DNA from: Lunularia cruciata
Lineage: Eukaryota; Streptophyta; Marchantiopsida; Lunulariales; Lunulariaceae
Assembly: GCA_948567375.1 (NCBI GenBank)
Contig: OX419761.1
Location: 47,432,501 to 47,496,500, forward strand
DNA length: 64,000 bases
Direction: 5' to 3'
The notes under the pieces are model-generated. The model saw only the letters and a list, made by a program, of their open reading frames with translations, made no database searches and was not told the origin of the DNA. The translations under genes were made by a program, and so were the position numbers. Positions 47,324-57,860 of this stretch are shown here, piece after piece. The stretch's first letter is position 1. The number at the start of each line of letters is the position of its first letter.

Positions 47324-48265
47324 CAAAATCCAGGTCAAACAGTTCAGGTCCATAGCCTGACCTAACACATGACGCCTGGATGCCTCTGACATTGCTGGAA
47401 CAGCGGTAATACCGGTGCAAAAACCCATCGCCCGCTCTCTCTCATCCGTGTTGGGCTCCACCAACTGCTATAACTATGAGTCCCAAACAAGTCCAGGTCC
47501 TCCCTCTCAAAAAGCATGAGAGCTTAGGAAACTCATGAGTGTGGGAAATGCGGCTCTAGGCTGTCCAATTAGGTTCACCACTACCATAGGTGACCTATCA
47601 GCCACTACCATTGTCTGAGACTGACACCCAACATCCAAGATATCATCAACAAGGATGTGTTCAAGTCACTGAATCCCATCATAAGCGCGTTGTAGAACCT
47701 CTCTGGGTAAGAGGTTCATCCACCAAAGACAAAGACAATGAGCCCATGATCCCACTCTGGCTGCATCTAACAATACAGCATGTCCCATCCAAGAATGGAC
47801 CTGATGTGTACTTGGCACCACTTTGGTGCAAGAATCACCCATCAAAGGAACGTTCACCAAAAGGTAAGTTGGAGAAACGGATTGATGAACCTGGAGATGT
47901 CGTAATATCCGTAACATCTCCCAAAACACACCAGATCGAGGATCCTGAAGACCCAAACCGTGGCCCGCACGTGTATGTCCCTAACATGGCCATCCAGAAA
48001 TCACCAAGTGAATAGGCCCATGTCTCTCTAGGTCATGTGCCCCCAATAAGGAAATGTCTCCTGGTAGGGCCTTCTGGTAACCTCTGACTGCTGACATCGG
48101 TAATAACTCCGGATACCGATAGGCCAAGTGCGCCACATGATGTAGAGAGACTCGCCTAGCAGTCTCATCTTTCTCTACATACAAGTACCTCTGTACTCGG
48201 ATACCCGCCTGTAACACCACAGCTAGTCCGGTGCTGATCCCACCAAACAACTCCAATAGGCATAT
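47324..48265 (-). pseudogene. C5 cytosine DNA methyltransferase domain within the H polyprotein
   Basis: The domain would transfer methyl groups from S-adenosylmethionine to cytosine in DNA. Motif I: LLELFGGISTGLAVVLQAG (from 48259). Motif II: acidic YVEKDETA. Then GDI, and motif IV ISGWPC with the catalytic Cys at 47986-47984, followed at once by TAG where the motif has Gln. After it in the same frame come GHTRAG and LQDPRSGVFWEMLRIL. Motif VI reads VNV for ENV. Motif VIII reads VGSWAHCLCLWWMN, where Arg codons CGG/CGT appear as TGG/TGT. The C-terminal motifs IX-X are ERERAMGF and RRHVLGQAMDL. Motif order I to X and the overall spacing fit DNMT3-type enzymes, not the rearranged DRM type. It lies between protease and RT, in frame with both. 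Three or more stops and the lost ENV Glu make it inactive here. Confidence 0.85.
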
Positions 48266-48659
48266 CCCCTCTACTAGATACTGCCAAGCAATGAGTGTGG
48301 TATCCAGAGGTGTCAAAGCAATCGCCTTTGGAGGCTCATCCTCACACTCATCTCTTGATGGTACGAAGGCTCCACTCCAAGCCTGCTGCACCAACTGATC
48401 TGCATGTTGTTGCAATGCCTCCTCTAAACTCCACAATGGAATATCCAAGGTGGATGGAACAATCCCACTTGTACTCCAAAGCCGAGTGATCTCCTCTAGT
48501 ACTGGAGTATCCTCTGCATGGGCGTTCCCCTCCAACAAGTCACTAGGCCAAGTAACTACACCACTGAAAGCTAAAACTGATGTTGCCATGGTCCCGGATT
48601 GTAGTGAGCCAAGACTGCCACTACTAAAGCGTACTGGTAGGCGACATACCTGTCCCTCA

Positions 48660-49040
48660 CCAGATTGCCAACTAGGTCTATAAGAGGCTATCTCCTCCCA
48701 ATAGTCAATGCTGAAACCCATAGAGTATAACATTGCTCCCCCAACTAGCACATCATATGACTCAACTATTGTCGTAATAGCCTGAGCTCTCACCACCGAG
48801 CTATCAGTCGGATGACCAGGCTGAACCTAGACAACAAGCTCCCCACGTGTGATGTACTATGTCGAACCACCACCTAGAGATGTATGGATCTGAAATGGAC
48901 ACCTCTCCACATTGGTCTTCCATAACTCCAGACCGACAACTACAGCCTTCCCTAACATAAGGGGCTATGTACCAGAGTCTAACAAGACTCTCTATGGTGT
49001 ATAGACCTTCCTTGAAGGTCCCACCAAACAAAAAATCCCC
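48660..49040 (-). pseudogene. H aspartic protease
   Basis: The active-site loop VLLDSGT is at about 48985-48968, followed by a TAG in place of Gln and then PLMLGK. The C-terminal part has YDVLVGGAMLYSMGF (~48755-48711). It would cut the polyprotein. Stops occur at 49004-49002, 48967, 48860 and 48830 regions, in frame with neighbours. Confidence 0.75.
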
Positions 49041-49729
49041 CTCTGGTTATCCAATAGGACAACACCAGGTGTAAACCGTGCTCTCTCAAAGGCCGGTCTA
49101 GCTAGCAACTCCTCCAGTCTAGCTGCTGCTGCCTGCCATAAACCACTGGTCGTTGAATGGATTCCATGCTCCTCAACCAAGTCAGCTCCACTACCAACCA
49201 CCTCTGCTCTAGTAGTAGGAATTGCACCATCCGTACTCTCACACAACGTGGCAGCCAACCGGAATACTGGGGCTGGGTCAACTCCCAATGTAAACATGTC
49301 ACTAGCTGAAAATAAAGGATGCCGCATAATCAGCTGAGCCGCCCCCAACATCATGCTAGACTCAGTCTGTGTAGTAGTAGGTGGCTGACTAGCAGGTAGT
49401 CCATCATGTACTCCATCACCACCTACCACACCTGCACTGGGATGTCTAAGAACCATGGATGTCATCTGCAATGCCTCAGATAGCGTGAAAGACTGGGGAA
49501 GTCTGACCTGTCTCCCAACCTCTCCTCTTTGTGGGTCCAACTCCATTGATGCTCCTTTAGGCTCTGGAGCACATACTGCACTCCTAGTCACTACTACAGA
49601 TGCATCCACCTGTGCTGCTCCACACATGAAGTCCAACGCATCTCTATCACCAGCATATGAGGTGGAAGCCTCAGCACCCAAATCTGATCTCCTCTGAGCA
49701 ATAGCCATACTAGCCAATCTCTGCTCCAA
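49041..49729 (-). pseudogene. H spacer between nucleocapsid and protease
   Basis: An open stretch with a short helical N-terminus (MEQRLASMAIAQRR), Ala/Ser/Thr/Pro-rich middle and a segment LLDNQRGIFCLVG before the protease. I recognise no domain. It is in the gag-pol frame. Confidence 0.6.
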
Positions 49730-49879
49730 TTACTCAATCCGAGTAGCCATAGCTTTGTTAGAAGTAAGGGCAGGTACTGCATCCCTACTAGGTGTAGATC
49801 CTCTACCACCACCTCTACCACCTCTTCCTCCATGAACTGGAGCTCCTCTACTACATGCCATAGCAGCCCTACCACTCCG

Positions 49880-51166
49880 TAACTCCGGGTGTAGGTCAAA
49901 ACACCGGTCACTAGTGTGACCAAATCTATGGCAATGCTCACACTGCCTCTGTGCTGGCTATGATGCACCAAAGGTATCATGTCCGCTGCCTTGAGTACAC
50001 TCTCTCCTATGGTGAGGTCCACCACAAGTCCAACAAGAAACACCACCACTCACTGACTGCTGTTGACTGAAAAATGAGGGTAAGGGTCTAACTCCACTAG
50101 GCCCTCCACTCGCTCCATAGGATCTGGGCTGTCCACCCTGTCCTCAAAAACCAACTGGGCGTGGTGCACTCTGCTGCACTCTAGAAGAAGTCACAGGCGT
50201 GGATGAGGTCTCCCTACCAAATCCAGATGTCACCACTCTCTCCTCCACCATGTTGAGCTCAATATGCTCAGCCAAACCAAAGACTACTGCCAAAGTGGGC
50301 AAAGTAGCCTACAACAACGTAGCATCATGAACTCTACGTCGCAACTCCCTGTCCAGTATCCCATACCAAAACTGGACTGCCTAAGCCTCAGTAACTCCCT
50401 GAGTGAAACTGATCAGCCGTCTCATGCGAGTGTATGCCTCGCATAGGCTCTCTCTAGCCTTCCGCTGGAACTCCTGCAAGCTCCTTAGCTTGTCAATCCG
50501 CACTCCCTGGTAGTTTTGCCTCAAACACAGGAAGAACTCCACCATGGGGTTAAACCCCGGTACCACACCACCTCCTGCAGCGGTACCTCCAATCGTAGTA
50601 GCACTATCTCCAGCTAGTGCACCTCCACTAGCTCCACCCACACTACTTGAGCTAGAACTTGTGGATACAACCGATCTACTCCTGGCCACCGAGCCTGAAG
50701 TGATGGAGATATAGTGTGGAGACCAATATTGTCTCCATAACTCAATCTCCTCCAAATGAGCTCTCTTGAACTCATGGTAGTCATCCATCGGTGGACCCTC
50801 CAAGTGCTGAAACAACCTCTTCCATGCCATGAAGGGTGTGAACAAAGTCGGGTTCTGCATCTGCTGCAAATCACACCAACTATCGAACTCCTAGATGAAG
50901 TCATCCAACTCAATGGTACCCACTGTACCAGAGTAACACCTAGGGCCTTTGGAGGCCCCATAAATCTTGTCCATGTCCCACAACAATGGTGCGGACACTC
51001 CAACTGCACTCTCAACTGAATCAGCTCCTATATCAAACTCCAACTCAGAGTCAATCTCCTCCCTCACTGGGACTTGAGATACAGGCTGATACCAAGCACC
51101 ACTCTGAGTAAACCCACTTCGTACTGCAGGGCTAACTCTTTTGGAATCTCCAAAGAACTCTGTCAT
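49880..51166 (-). pseudogene. H gag with two CCHC knuckles
   Basis: I choose the ATG at 51166 (MTEFFGDSKR) as start, since the codons upstream in the frame look like leader. The capsid-like core contains FTPFMAWKRLFQHLEG, LRQNYQGVRIDKLRSLQEF and RMRRLISFTQGV, then a Ser/Gly-rich tail. Two knuckles near 50038-49925: CWTCGGPHHRREC, and CEHCHRFGHTSDRC (C-x2-C-x4-H-x4-C). TAG stops at 50891-50889, 50381, and around 50311 each replace an expected Gln. Confidence 0.8.
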
Positions 51167-52429
51167 GACAAAGTAACCACAACAGCAAACCCAAACCACC
51201 AACTGCAACCGCAAGTCGCAACCGCAAGTACCCCACCAAGTGCCAACACCACCAAGCACCACCCACTAATGTAACTCTAACCGAGATAACTACACTAGGG
51301 GAAAGGGCAACATGTAACCTGCCATCATAACATGCACTCTCACGGTCTGTAGGTCATCACTTCCTGCCTCATCGAAGAGAAACAAAGGTAGTTTGACTAG
51401 TCATCACTCCAGCCTTACCACCGAGAGCACACCAAAGCACCAACGCTCAAAAATCAGGGCACCTCACACAAATGTGGTGCACAAACAGGAAGCAGAGAAT
51501 GGAGGGGATCTAATCACAAGAAATCAAAACAAAAACCCTCCATCTCATAACACAACACGTGACTAACTCTGCCACCATTTGGCAATTGACATAAGAGCAG
51601 TTCGTATCTAAGTCCTAAGCTACCAGGATCACCAAGAATGGGATCAAACTACCTCTCCTAGCCAAAGCTACATGTGTATAGATAACAATGGCACAGTCAC
51701 TAGGACAACAAGTGAGGGTGGACCAGTTGGCTAGGGCACCAATCTAGGAACAAGAGATCTAGAGGTCAAACCTTGTTGCGCACAATCTAGCAGGAAAGGC
51801 AGATTTTGCCAACCAATGACCAAGATCTACTCTAAACTAGCTAGCCTCACGCCAGCAAGCTAGCTTGCTAGCCCTTCTGGCCTTTGTAGCCTCTCATAGC
51901 CCATAGCCCTATGCCTCAAAATGCCGAAATTCAGCCAAATGAGGCCTTTCTTGTTGCCACTTCGAACCTCCTCCAAAATTGGCAAAACTTCTCCAAATCT
52001 ACGAAAGGCCTCCAAACTCCAAATCTGGCCAAAATCTGACGTAAACCCTAAAGATGGCTGTCCGCCAAATCCCCCGCTAACTTTCCACTTGAGCCAAATT
52101 GACAAAATAGGTTTCTCCAAATCACAATTTCATGAGAAGAGCTTCCCAACTCCACCTCCAATTTGACTTTTTGAGCCCAACTTGCAGCAAATTGGTCCTG
52201 CCTTCACCTCCTGAGCTCAAAATCACAACACTGCTCAAAAATTGCTCCTTCTTTGCTCAAAATTTGGCCAGCGCTTCTGCACACCATCTGCCTAATTGCC
52301 AAATTTGCATCAACTGAACGAGCTTCTGCACACTAGGGAAACACTGAACTTGAATCGAGCTACCAATGATCCACTGAGCTTGGAGATACCACCAACACTC
52401 ACAGTTCCTGCACCCGATTTCCCCCTGAC
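51167..52429 (-). other. Untranslated leader of H
   Basis: About 1.26 kb between the primer region and the gag ATG. It holds one 86-codon sense-strand frame (52120-51860) whose meaning is unclear. No similarity to other parts of the window. Confidence 0.6.
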
Positions 52430-52445
52430 CTCACTTCTCTGATGT
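52430..52445 (-). promoter_or_regulatory. Putative self-priming site of H
   Basis: The sense (minus) strand reads ACATCAGAGAAGTGAG across the end of the 5' LTR and the first 13 bases of the leader, where a primer site must be. It is not a TGG-starting tRNA site. It is perfectly complementary to the LTR segment 52623-52638. Confidence 0.6.
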
Positions 52446-52891
52446 AATCAGATTGCTTAACACTCTCAACTCAACTCAACTCAGATCAGTACTTGATCTC
52501 TCACTCTATAAACTGCCAACAACTGGGCACTTATTACAGTCAAGCCACACCCACTCAAGCATAGAGAATCCAGGTGACGCTCGCCGGCCTTTGTCCACCA
52601 TAGCCAGGAACTCAAAGGCTCAACATCAGAGAAGTGAGCTCTCTGGAGCTCACTTCAAAACTATACCCCTTGGACTCAAGCTAGCACTGAAACCCTAACG
52701 GTCCCACTGATGGCACACTTGACGGTGCGAATGGTGCAGAGTGACGGTGGGCTCCACCGTGAAGTTAGTACCCCAAACACAAAATCTAACCATCAGAAAA
52801 TAGTCTCTGAGAAACTGCTAGAATAACTCTAACTACTATCACTAGAACTCCAGTGTCCGGCATCTAGATGCGGAACTACAAATGGCATGAC
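52443..52891 (-). repeat. 5' LTR of H (unit Y only)
   Basis: It ends ...CTGATTACA on the sense side. On the sense strand a TATA-like box, GGTATAGTTTT, starts at 52665. About 27 nt further begins CTCACTTCTCTGATGT (52638-52623), the complement of the primer site, so transcripts may start with it. The 3' LTR keeps both features (43325-43340 and the box at about 43367). The first ~102 bp of the LTR (unit X) is missing here. Confidence 0.75.
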
Positions 52892-55800
52892 AGCAACCCC
52901 AAAGTTCACTACAAGCAAAGCCACTTTTCTTGAGCAAATCCATCCACCATGAGATCAAATCCATTTCTTTGCCCAAGCAAAGCAAACTATCAATAAGCAA
53001 AGCTAAACTATACTTTAACTGTATATTGAGTTCTTAATTAATTTTCTTGGTTCTTTTGAACTTAGAAGATGTTTTGATGTGCTTTTTTAGATAGTGTTAT
53101 GTACCAAGTTTGTAGGTACTTGGGACAAGGCAACACATACATTGACCATTCATGGTTGGCCTTTCACTCTAACCCTTGGGGGTATCCAAGTTGCATTTGC
53201 TTTGGTGGAGGGTACCACGGGGAAGAATAGGTATGTTCTTCATGGATTGATATCTGAATGATTCCAATTAGAGACTTCAATGCAAAGAGATATTTGGTGA
53301 GACAATTCATTTACCACACATAAAGAAAATTGTTCTTGATGCTCAATTTCCTTATGATCTCCACCAGGTGGCCTATAACACCCATTGATGCATGTATGCT
53401 CTATAGGGATATTAAGTTTGTTATTGCAAGTATTGGAGAAATATTATCTATATAGAGTTTAGCTAAGCTTCTACATTAGTTATGATTAGCTACAATTAGT
53501 CTTAGCTAAGATATAGGTGACTCTATTCTAGAGGAAGAGAAAAGAGTGAATATCACTATTTTATCTGATAGTAAAATTACTTGGTGTTATTCCTAGTTAT
53601 TTGACTTGAGGAAAAACTTGATAACTCTTGGGCCCACAAGCCTTGTTAGTGTGGATTTTTCTATAGTCCAATGATAGCCCATGTGAAGGAATCCTTGATT
53701 TAGCTGGTAGGTGAGCAAAAGACCATCTACTCATGGGATTATTCCCATGTGCTTGGATATTCTTTTAGACTTTTTGATTTTATTTGACCTTTAGCTTAGT
53801 ATCTTGATTTACTTTAGTAATTAGTAACTTTAGTGTGTAACTTTTTCACAAGTATATAAGCTAAGGGTGATGAGGTACTCATCATCCTTTCATTTTGAAA
53901 CTATCTCTCTCATTAAGTTTTCTAGTGAGCAATGTCTTGAATCTTTGAGGAGTGTGATGGAATTGAGGTTCCTTGTCTTCTTAGTCCATGGTGCGCTACC
54001 TTAATAGCCATCAAAAGTTCATCTTGAATGAAAGACAAGCCAACTCACATGCCAAAGGTGGTACATGGGCATTCCATACTCCACGTGACCACAAAGCTCA
54101 TGCATGCAATTGAGGACTATGATTGGGCAAAGCTTATGCTACCAATAGTTGAGGTAGAGTTATAGTCCTTGTAGAGGCAATTTGGATGGTAGGCAGTACT
54201 AGATGAACTTTGTGGTATAGTTTCTAACACATATATTAAAAGAGAATGGACTTCTAGATGAGAGTAAGGTCACTAATCAGGTTGAGGTCTATGTCCATTG
54301 TGCAACAAGGGAGGATGTAGAGGATGAAAAAGAGGTCCATGCTATAATTAGGGATGTAGAGGATGAACATGCAATGGAGGAGGGTGAGTGAGGTTTATTG
54401 ATAAGAATTGTTTTGGAGACATGATGTCTTTTCTATAAATTGTAAATAGATCTCCTTCTCTCCTTAATAATTGTACTCCATGTTTGTCATCATTTATATG
54501 GTTTAGTTATGAGAATTATAATTTCATATTATATGTATGCACATGGTTGAGTTATGAGAATGTCTATTTTGTACCATTGTATTTGTGCACAGGTCTCTTT
54601 GTTGGATGTTCCCTCTCTTGTTTTGAGCCTTTAAAGGATCCAAATCCTCGTGTTGTTCCTATGGAGAGCTAAGATGTAGATGGTGGAGTAGTTAGTGGAG
54701 GTTTAGTTGCTACTTTATCCATTGTGCATATGAGGTTGGATGATGAGCCTACCCATGGACCCCTAGGGGTTGAAGAAGAGGTAAGAGCGGCTTAGACTCA
54801 AGTGGAGGAGGCCAATTTAGTGCAAAGAGAGCATGCTCTTCTTGAGTGAGATTATATTCTAGTTGAGTGGGAGGATCATTTTTTGGGTGTTGAGAGGAGT
54901 AGGTTGGACAAATTAACCAAGTTAGAGAGGCATGTGACCAAGATATTGGACCTGATTAGCTAAGAAGCAAGTGAATGAAAGTTTAGTACATGCCAATGAG
55001 ACCGTTAAGATAGAGGCATTTTATTAGAGAAATTTGGGTATTACTAAGCCATTGTATCATGAGACAGATATGAGATATGAGCAATGTGAGAGTATTGAGA
55101 GAGTCGTATCTATGAAGACTCAAACCAAATCTTTATAGAGTATCACCCTTGGATCCAAAGAGAGACTAGGTCAAGATACCACATTCCTTGGCACCGCATG
55201 CTATTGGTACTGAGGTGCATGTTAGGACATCACAAATAGAGCCTCATCTACATGGAGTGCCTAGAGAGGAGCCAAGAGTGATGACATATGATGGTGATAT
55301 TACCTCCCTCCCTTCTCTTTTGCACATATTTTGGACAAGATAGATTGGCTCAAGTAGAGGCATATGACACTCACGGGTGAGGTGAGGGGACTTTTGATGA
55401 TGAAGTAGCACATCATTGAATCTAGGGAGTTCATTATTTGTATAATTTATGCTCATGAAGGGTAGAGGAAGATTTTATTATTGGACTTTGGTTGTCTTGT
55501 GGACCTTATGAGAGATAGTAGTAGTCTCTTCAATTAGTGTTGTGATTTGATAATGTAGTGTGGATGGTTGCTTAATAGAGGTAGGAGTATGTTAGGTATG
55601 TTCCACAACCTGGAGATAGAGAGTTCATGGAGTATGCTTTGCAATATTTTGAGGTTGTCACATGGATTGATAGTACAAAGTAGGAGGTAGAGCACCTCCT
55701 CTAGTCCATGTGGGATTAGGGTTTCTTGCCAAGTAGAGTACATATAGGATTTGGTATCATGGCAAAGTTTAATGATTTGGATGGGTATATGGAGACATTT

Positions 55801-56400
55801 TTAGGATACATTGACATACCTTATGCAACATTACTTCCTTAGGTTTATGCATGCATGATATATTGATAGTTGATAGTGTTATGCTTTCCTATTGTAGGAA
55901 TCACCCACATGGTACTGTACATCCTTTAGGTTTACTCTTTCCTACACTAGGGTTGAGACATTTGGGGACATCTTAAGAGGCCCCTTAGATAGATTTAGAG
56001 ACAACATATGCTCAACTATAGCCTTCCTCACCAAGGAGTGGATATCAAGTTGCCTTAGGAACTATAGTGCAGATCCATATGAGACTTTGGTAGCATCCTT
56101 CCATGACCCTCCTATATGCCACACAGGGTAGGAGTGGATATGGAGATATAGTCCAATGTGGATCCATCAATCCACAATTAGATATCTCAATGATGCACTA
56201 GAGCACCTTAAAGTAGAGTACCTCCTCCTTCAATATTTTGAGGATACCACATAGGTACTCTTCCCATTGTATGATCTTATGATCACTTGTATATTTTAGC
56301 ACCATCTTTCCACTTGCATTTAGGAATTATTTTTTGATAGATTTACCTTCCTCTTTGAATACTCGATGATCCTTGATGAGGTGTTTTGATGATTTGTCTA
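52892..56400. other. Old unrecognised remnants, possibly coding on the plus strand
   Basis: 52897-53010 continues the AAGC-rich repeat interrupted by H. 53040-53300 and 54030-54400 look like parts of one degraded frame, with a promoter-like stretch between (TATATAA at 53873-53879), so 53400-54000 might be a solo LTR; I could not find its ends. 54770-54960 reads as a Glu/Arg/Leu-rich helix, and 55940-56270 has a coherent frame (VETFGDILRGPLDRFRDN, DALEHLKVEYLLLQYF) with few stops. No family recognised. Confidence 0.35.
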
Positions 56401-57500
56401 AAATTCAAAACCAATTTTGTATTCCATGTAAAGTTTTTATGCCTTTGTAAATCTCCATTTGGCTTATGCTTTTGAGCTTCTCATGGGTAAACTTCTTACA
56501 TGATTCAATAGAATGATTACACCATAGTTCATGCCTCTGAGCATCTTATGCATGAACTTATTCAATAATTCACTAGCCTCTTAAGTTTAATGAGTCTTTG
56601 TTATTCACTAGAGGGATTACACTGCGGGTTATGCCTCTAAGATTCCAATGGGTATACTTATTTGATGATTGACTAGACTAATTACTCTCTAGTGATGTAC
56701 ATGGAAAATATCAGTACATACCTTGTGTGCCTATCTTGGTAATTGCATATAGCATGGGATAGTGCAAGATGTTTCTATTCCAAATATATAGAGCCATAAG
56801 TATAGGGCCTTCTTGTAAATAGACTTTGCTCCTTGTGTGCCTATTCTAGTAACCTTGGAGAACATGAGATAATGCAAGATTTTTTATGTCCCTAATACAT
56901 AAAGCCACAACTATAAGGTATGCTTGTAAATAGGTTAGCACACTCAAGATAAATAAAGCTTCATATTCAATTGTAGCATCACCAAGGAACATATTCTTCC
57001 TTGCTACTATGTATTTGCTTAGCAACATTTTCTTGCCTCTCACTGTGTGATATGGGATAATATGGGAAACTATGCATGTGCTTTGAACAACAAAGATGCT
57101 AACATAATAAATACAACATAGCTTTCACATTCATGTCTAGTTTCACAATAAGCTTTGAGATAGATTACACGATTGTGTATATATGCTTAGCAAGGCTAAG
57201 AAGCAAACACAATTGATACAATTCTTCTTTGCCTTCACAACTTAGTAGTGTAAGAATCTCCTTAGATAAACTAAGAGGCTGACATTTAGTATAGGGTAGG
57301 ATTCATATCATGTGTAGTTTCACTATGAGGTATAAGAATTGTGTTCTTAATTTGCAAAACTAAGAGGACATAATAATAGAGAGTATGCTTCATATTGTTT
57401 GTTGCTTCACCAAGGAATACAATTGGCTATTATCCACTATACACAATTAAGCATGAGACTTTGTATATATTTAGGAGAACTAAGAGGATCTCATGATGTT
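56400..57500. repeat. Degenerate tandem repeats, period about 110 bp
   Basis: ccttgtgtgcctat recurs at 56721 and 56831 with similar following sequence. From 56930 to 57480 the words agtttcacta / gcttcaccaaggaa / aactaagagg recur every 80-110 bp with strong decay. No coding signal. Confidence 0.5.
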
Positions 57501-57539
57501 AGAATCTATCATGCAAGCAAGCAACCCATCAAACTTGTG

Positions 57540-57860
57540 TGAGCAACTCCAACTTGATATGAGCAAATCCAACCTTTCCCTTTAAGCAGCTATACATTCA
57601 TCCAAGCAAACCCATATCCTATGGCAAGAAATTCCACATCATCTATGCAAGTAACTCCAACTTCACATGAACAAATCCTGCCTTCCCTTCTAAGGGGCTA
57701 CACATTCATATGAGTAAGTCTTCTTATTTTTAAGTGAATCCACACTCTCCATGCAAGCAACTCCAACTTCATATGAGCAAATCTGGCCTTCTTCTCTAAG
57801 TAGCTACACATTCATCCAAGAAAACCCATTGTTTACTAGAAAATCCATATACTTCTAAGA
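57540..57860. repeat. Three-copy tandem repeat, period 106-108 bp
   Basis: The block g(c/t)aactccaacttcatatgagcaaat starts at 57543, 57651 and 57757, followed each time by ccttcc...aagcagctacacattcatccaagcaaaccc-like sequence. Related in wording to the repeat at 42650-43042. Confidence 0.7.

Larger units (their letters stand above)
43043..52891 (-). mobile_element. Element H: Ty3/gypsy element encoding a DNA methyltransferase and a PHD finger
   Basis: Minus-strand order is 5' LTR piece, leader, gag, two CCHC knuckles, protease, C5 DNA methyltransferase domain, RT, RNase H, integrase, PHD finger, purine tract and 3' LTR pieces. From the ATG at 51166 to 44765 the frame is constant; one single-base shift near 44765-44790 leads into the frame that continues to the stop at 43870. 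The total is about 2,430 codons with some 20 in-frame stops, nearly all TAG or TGA where Gln, Arg or Trp is expected. Flanks agcaa at 43038-43042 and 52892-52896 could be a target duplication, but agc may belong to the LTR. Confidence 0.85.

Noticed and set aside
47590-48015. 141-codon plus-strand frame opposite the methyltransferase
   Set aside because: No recognisable motif; the opposite strand carries ordered methyltransferase motifs in frame with RT and gag.
48804-49031. 75-codon minus-strand frame MFGGTFKEG...
   Set aside because: It overlaps the protease in another frame; the DSG loop and neighbours lie in the main gag-pol frame.
49594-50049. 151-codon Val/Leu-rich frame, possible membrane protein
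   Set aside because: It is an off-frame reading of the CCHC region; the correct frame shows two zinc knuckles.
43038-52896. agcaa on both sides of H as a firm target duplication
   Set aside because: Three of the five bases (agc) can be aligned with the LTR itself, and agcaa is frequent in the surrounding repeat; kept only as a possibility.
53400-54000. Solo LTR with TATATAA promoter
   Set aside because: I could not find TG/CA ends or a target duplication, so it is mentioned but not called.
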